Assembly: GCA_905236675.1 (NCBI GenBank)
Contig: CAJOND010000015.1
Span: 52,513-116,512 of the forward strand
DNA from: Candidatus Rifleibacteriota bacterium
GTDB lineage: Bacteria; Muiribacteriota; Ozemobacteria; Ozemobacterales; Ozemobacteraceae
Direction: 5' to 3'
Length of the DNA stretch: 64,000 nucleotides
Below the pieces are notes generated by a model. That model made no database searches, was not told where the DNA came from, and saw only the letters and a program-made list of their open reading frames with translations. Made by a program: the position numbers and the translations under genes. Shown piece by piece: positions 60,227 through 64,000 of the stretch. Numbering within the stretch: the first letter of the stretch is position 1; the number at the start of each line of letters is the position of its first letter.

Positions 60227-61363
60227 ATGTTTCAGCCGGGTCTTGAAAGTTTTTTTGCAGATAAATCTTTTAATAATACTAAAACCAATGTTGGAGTGGT
60301 TTCTAATTATACAGGAAGAGACAGAAACGGCGTGCACCTTGTTAATAGATTAGCCGCCGATTCTAGATTTAACCAGAAAAGAGTGTTTAGCCCTGAGCAC
60401 GGTTTTGGTTCCAACGAACCAGACGGTGAAGCTGTTGCCAATTCGAGAATAAGTGATTTGAATCTAGAAATAATCAGCCTTTATGGAGCAAATAAAAAGC
60501 CTTCTGTTCAAATGCTAAATGACTTAGATTTGCTGATTTTTGATATTCAAGATGTTGGTGTTCGTTTCTATACATATATTTCTACTCTTCGTAATATAAT
60601 GGAAGCAGCTAATGAAGCTGATTTGCCCGTTGCAATTCTTGATAGACCCAATTTTATTGGAAGAACGATTGAAGGTCCTGATTTAGAAACAGGTTTTGAA
60701 TCATTCGTAGGTCATCTTCCTATCCCATTACGTTATGGTTTAACTCCTGGTGAATTGGCTCTTTGGATTAAAGAGCATTATAATTTTACTAACGATGTCA
60801 AAGTTTACAAGTGTATTGATTATAAATCTTCTATGGGTTTCAAGGACTTGAATTTTCCATGGTTTAAGCCATCTCCAAGTATGCCTGATATAGAAACAGC
60901 GATGCTTTACCCTGGAACCTGCTTCTTCGAGGGCACCGAATTATCCGAAGGTCGTGGCACTGATGCTCCTTTTAGAAATATCGGTGCACCTTGGGTTGAT
61001 TCAAATCTTTGGCTGGAAGCTTTGAAGTCTTTGCTTCCAGAATATATTAAAGCTTCTACAACTGTTTTTTGTCCAACTTTTAGTAAATGTGAAAATCAGG
61101 AATGTAAAGGAATTCACTTAGAAATGATAGGGGAAAAGCCTCAGCCTGTTGTCGAAGTTGGAATAGCATTACTTTATTCTTTGATGCAAACTCACAGGGA
61201 TAAAGTTGTTTTTACAGGAAGACCAAGCTTAGCTAGACCCTTTATTGACTATTTAGCAGGAACAGACAAACTGCGATTAGGATTACTAGCTGGCAAAAAT
61301 CCTAAATCAATAATTGATTCTTTTCCGCCTATAAAGTTTTCACCAGAATTACTTTATGAGTAG
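60227..61363 (+). CDS. DUF1343 (NamZ-like exo-beta-N-acetylmuramidase family) protein
   Basis: FSPEHGF, FDIQDVGVRFYTYISTL, LDRPN, EGTELSEGRGTDAPFRNIGAPW. Confidence 0.85.
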   Translation: MFQPGLESFFADKSFNNTKTNVGVVSNYTGRDRNGVHLVNRLAADSRFNQKRVFSPEHGFGSNEPDGEAVANSRISDLNLEIISLYGANKKPSVQMLNDLDLLIFDIQDVGVRFYTYISTLRNIMEAANEADLPVAILDRPNFIGRTIEGPDLETGFESFVGHLPIPLRYGLTPGELALWIKEHYNFTNDVKVYKCIDYKSSMGFKDLNFPWFKPSPSMPDIETAMLYPGTCFFEGTELSEGRGTDAPFRNIGAPWVDSNLWLEALKSLLPEYIKASTTVFCPTFSKCENQECKGIHLEMIGEKPQPVVEVGIALLYSLMQTHRDKVVFTGRPSLARPFIDYLAGTDKLRLGLLAGKNPKSIIDSFPPIKFSPELLYE

Positions 61364-61382
61364 CCTCAATAAGTCTTTAAAC

Positions 61383-62264
61383 TTAACCAAACAGGCTAAG
61401 CTGTCTATTTCTTTCTGGAAACTCGTTTAAATATTGGAAACAGTCTTTGGGTTTGTAAAGAATATTATTCTCTTTACAAATTGATTGGAATAGTTCCATT
61501 AAGTGTTTTGAATTAGGGCTGGGCAGATTATAAGCATTTCCATAAGTATTTATGTATTTTTCTTTTAAATCTGGAAAATACTTATCTAACGCAGCATAAT
61601 AATATTCTCTATCGCCTTCTCTGAGCGTTAAACCCATATCAAAACAGATTATGCCTTTAACCCCAACATTTATACAGCTTTCTAAAATTGCTTTTATATT
61701 GTCTTCAGTATCATTAATAAAGGGTAGGATAGGGGTTAGCCAGACTATAGTTGGAATACCTCTCTTTTGCATTTCTTTAAGAACTTCAATTCTGCGTTTT
61801 GTATTGCATACATTAGGCTCTAATATTTTACACAAATCATCATCGTAAGTTGTTAGTGTCATTTGAACAACAGCTTTGGTGTTGTTGTTTATTCTTTCGA
61901 TTAAATCTATATCTTGAAGAATTCTATCTGATTTTGTTTGAATAGTAGCGCCGAATCCATATCTTAATATAACTTTCAAGCATTTTCTAGTAAGTCTTAA
62001 TTCTTCCTCACAGTGCATATAAGGATCAGACATAGCACCTGTGCCAATCATGCACTTTTTCCTCTTAGACATTAATGTCTTTTCTAATATTATAGGAGCA
62101 TTCTGCTTAACTTCTACGTCTTCAAAGGCGTGAGTAAACTGGTAACAGGTGCTTCGACTGTCGCAATAAATACAGCCGTGTGTACACCCGCGGTAAATAT
62201 TCATACCGAAGAAACCTTTATTGTTTGTTAATAATTGTCTTACTTCAACAAAGTGCATGACCAC
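61383..62264 (-). CDS. SplB-like radical SAM protein
   Basis: RGCTHGCIYCDSRS Fe-S motif; CMIGTGAMSDPYMHCE. Confidence 0.85.
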   Translation of the reverse strand: MVMHFVEVRQLLTNNKGFFGMNIYRGCTHGCIYCDSRSTCYQFTHAFEDVEVKQNAPIILEKTLMSKRKKCMIGTGAMSDPYMHCEEELRLTRKCLKVILRYGFGATIQTKSDRILQDIDLIERINNNTKAVVQMTLTTYDDDLCKILEPNVCNTKRRIEVLKEMQKRGIPTIVWLTPILPFINDTEDNIKAILESCINVGVKGIICFDMGLTLREGDREYYYAALDKYFPDLKEKYINTYGNAYNLPSPNSKHLMELFQSICKENNILYKPKDCFQYLNEFPERNRQLSLFG

Positions 62265-63060
62265 CTGACACTTTTATGACTTGTCCAGTCAGCATTCTTG
62301 CCTGTTCACTTGCAAGAAATAGAATAGTTTCAGCAATATCTTCTGGTTGAATTAGTTTTCCCATCGGAATTAAAGGAATAACTGTTTTTTCCAGATCTTC
62401 ATCTATCCAACCTGTTTGAGTCGGGCCAGGAGCAACACAATTTACAGTAATTCCATACTTTCCAACCTCAAGAGCAATACTTCGGGTAAGAGCTTCTAAT
62501 GTTGCTTTGCTCGCTCCATAAGTAATCTGACCTGCAAAAACCTGTGATGCATCTGTAGAGAAATTTATGATTCTTCCATAATTACCACGGCGGTTAACAA
62601 ATTCTCTTATCATCAAAAGGCTTCCTCGAACATTCACCGCAAAAGTATCGTCAATCACATTCTGAGTAATCTTCTCAATGGTGTCTATACCTTCCATATC
62701 TCCATCAGCAGCATTATTAACCAATATATCAACTCTGCCGTATTTTCCAATTACAGCAGAATAAATTTTCTTTACAGCATCTTCATTGGAAATATCGCTT
62801 TCTAAGACCAGGTAATCAGCATTCATTCCCTTTAGTTTGCCTTCTACAACATCAGCATTCCCCGCATTTGCCGCAAAATATCTATCTACACCATTCTTGT
62901 CAATTTTATTCTTATCAAACTGCCTGAATAATCTTTTATATATTAAAACTACTTTTGCTCCTTCTCTAGCAAAGGCTAATGCTGTAGTTGCTCCAATACC
63001 TTGAGGGTTATTCGCTCCTGTAATAATAGCCACTTTATTCTTCAAACCATAATCAACCAT
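62245..63060 (-). CDS. short-chain dehydrogenase/reductase (FabG-like)
   Basis: ITGANNPQGIG, NNAADG, YGASKATLEALTRSIALEVG. Confidence 0.92.
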   Translation of the reverse strand: MVDYGLKNKVAIITGANNPQGIGATTALAFAREGAKVVLIYKRLFRQFDKNKIDKNGVDRYFAANAGNADVVEGKLKGMNADYLVLESDISNEDAVKKIYSAVIGKYGRVDILVNNAADGDMEGIDTIEKITQNVIDDTFAVNVRGSLLMIREFVNRRGNYGRIINFSTDASQVFAGQITYGASKATLEALTRSIALEVGKYGITVNCVAPGPTQTGWIDEDLEKTVIPLIPMGKLIQPEDIAETILFLASEQARMLTGQVIKVSGGHALC

Positions 63061-63212
63061 TTTATTCGCTCCTATTTTGTGTGATTATAGCATATAAGTA
63101 GGCGTTTATTATACTATTACAGTGCAAACGCATTAAATTATATTTTTTTTTTTAACATTGTTATATTCATAATTTTGCTATTACAGAATAAACATTGTGT
63201 GGGTTTTACGTC

Positions 63213-63378
63213 ATCGCGAGGTGTCGTTAGACACCGTGGCGATTTAGAAAAATTCTTTGGCAATTACCTAGTATTAGCACACCCTCTGCGAGGCGAAGAA
63301 GCTCCCCCATGTATTTTGAAAATTGCTGGGGGAGCTGTCACGAAGTGACAGAAGGGGCTGCAATGCAAAGCATTGCAG
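63213..63378. repeat. run of four consecutive perfect or near-perfect stem-loops
   Basis: ATCGCgaGGTGTC-GTTA-GACACCgtGGCGAT-type; AGCTCCCCC/GGGGGAGCT; CTGTCAC-GAA-GTGACAG; CTGCAATGC-AAA-GCATTGCAG. Confidence 0.8.
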
Positions 63379-63540
63379 TAGTGTGGCAATCTTCAAATTA
63401 GTGAAAAACATTGATAAACTTACAATAAAAACAATAACTTCAACAAAAACTAACTACAATGTAAACCTTAGAATTTAGGTTTTATTGGTGCTGGGTGTGA
63501 TTGGGGTGATTGTAGATCAAGTTTCAAGTTACAAAAAATC

Positions 63541-63610
63541 TTGTGTCTCTATCTTTGATCTTGTGTCTCTATCTTTGATCTTGTATCTCAATTTTTGGTC
63601 TTATATCTTA
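63541..63610. repeat. tandem repeat with 20-bp period (TTGTGTCTCTATCTTTGATC)
   Basis: two exact units (63541-63560, 63561-63580) plus diverged units. Confidence 0.9.
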
Positions 63611-63614
63611 TATC

Positions 63615-64000
63615 TTAAAATTTTATTCCTGTTTGCTTAAAAATCTGTTCTTTTGAAAAACCATTAGCTAACAGCATTTTTGCTAATTGCTGTAACTTAT
63701 TATCTTTTTCTTGAAGCTGGTTATTTTTTTCTTGAAGCTGGCTATTTTTTTTCTTTTAACTTGTTTCTTTCTTCTTCAAGCTCCTTAGAATGTTTATCTT
63801 CAAGTTGCTTTATTTTGGCTTCCTGTTTTCTACGTTCTTTCATTATTGCTGTTTTCAGCTGACCAAGGGCGATTCTTTTATTATCTATAAACCTGTCATA
63901 AGCAGCTCGTTCTTCTTTGGACATTTTCATTTCATCAAGAACTTTACCTGCTTTTTTTATTCCTTTAGCCTTAAAATCAGATTTTATTGCCGAATTTTTG
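63615..64000 (-). mobile_element. 3' part of an Rpn/PD-(D/E)XK nuclease family transposase-like gene, frameshifted, truncated by window edge
   Basis: ...KSDFKAKGIKKAGKVLDEMKMSKEERAAYDRFIDNKRI...KEKK* then, in the +1 frame, NSQLQEKNNQLQEKDNKLQQLAKMLLANGFSKEQIFKQTGIKF*. Confidence 0.6.

Noticed and set aside
63541-63610. Possible CRISPR array
   Set aside because: Period is a uniform 20 bp with no unique spacers between repeats; ordinary tandem repeat.
1-64000. tRNA, rRNA or known large ncRNA genes
   Set aside because: No convincing cloverleaf, GGTTCGAATCC-type T-arm or rRNA core sequence was seen by eye; a tRNAscan/Infernal run would be decisive.

Overview
AT-rich bacterial window with two parts. 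(1) About 1-25 kb is an accessory or conflict-like island. It holds a YcjF/DUF697-type GTPase, a dynamin-like GTPase followed by a second GTPase and a coupled third protein, and a PcfJ-like protein. It also holds two ADP-ribosylglycohydrolases (ARH), a macro-domain protein, and a stand-alone copy of that protein's C-terminal helical domain. Between the two ADP-ribose modules lies a compact cluster of paralogous small proteins (two soluble, two membrane-anchored), a VPS4/spastin-like AAA+ ATPase and a membrane J-domain protein. A 1571-aa ankyrin protein closes the island. (2) About 25-63 kb is mostly chromosomal: a GspE/GspF/pseudopilin operon, a DHH phosphoesterase + Clp1/Grc3-like kinase operon, and pyrH-frr-Fd-uppS-cdsA-rseP. 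It continues with thrS, a 5'-nucleotidase, RluA, a TctA-like permease, amidase and C39-like proteins, LegB/NeuB-like nonulosonate genes, folC, a DUF1343/NamZ-like protein, a SplB-like radical SAM protein and an SDR. The window ends inside a frameshifted Rpn/PD-(D/E)XK transposase-like gene. The observations I rate highest are: the AAA+/J-domain/paired-small-protein cluster bracketed by duplicated ADP-ribose modules; a recurring palindrome (GGTCATTT-N3-AAATGACC) about 80-100 bp upstream of several island genes; the GTPase triad with a double palindrome in front of it; and the DHH + Clp1-like kinase operon. No rRNA, tRNA or CRISPR array was recognised. All family calls come from motif recognition by eye; no database search was run.
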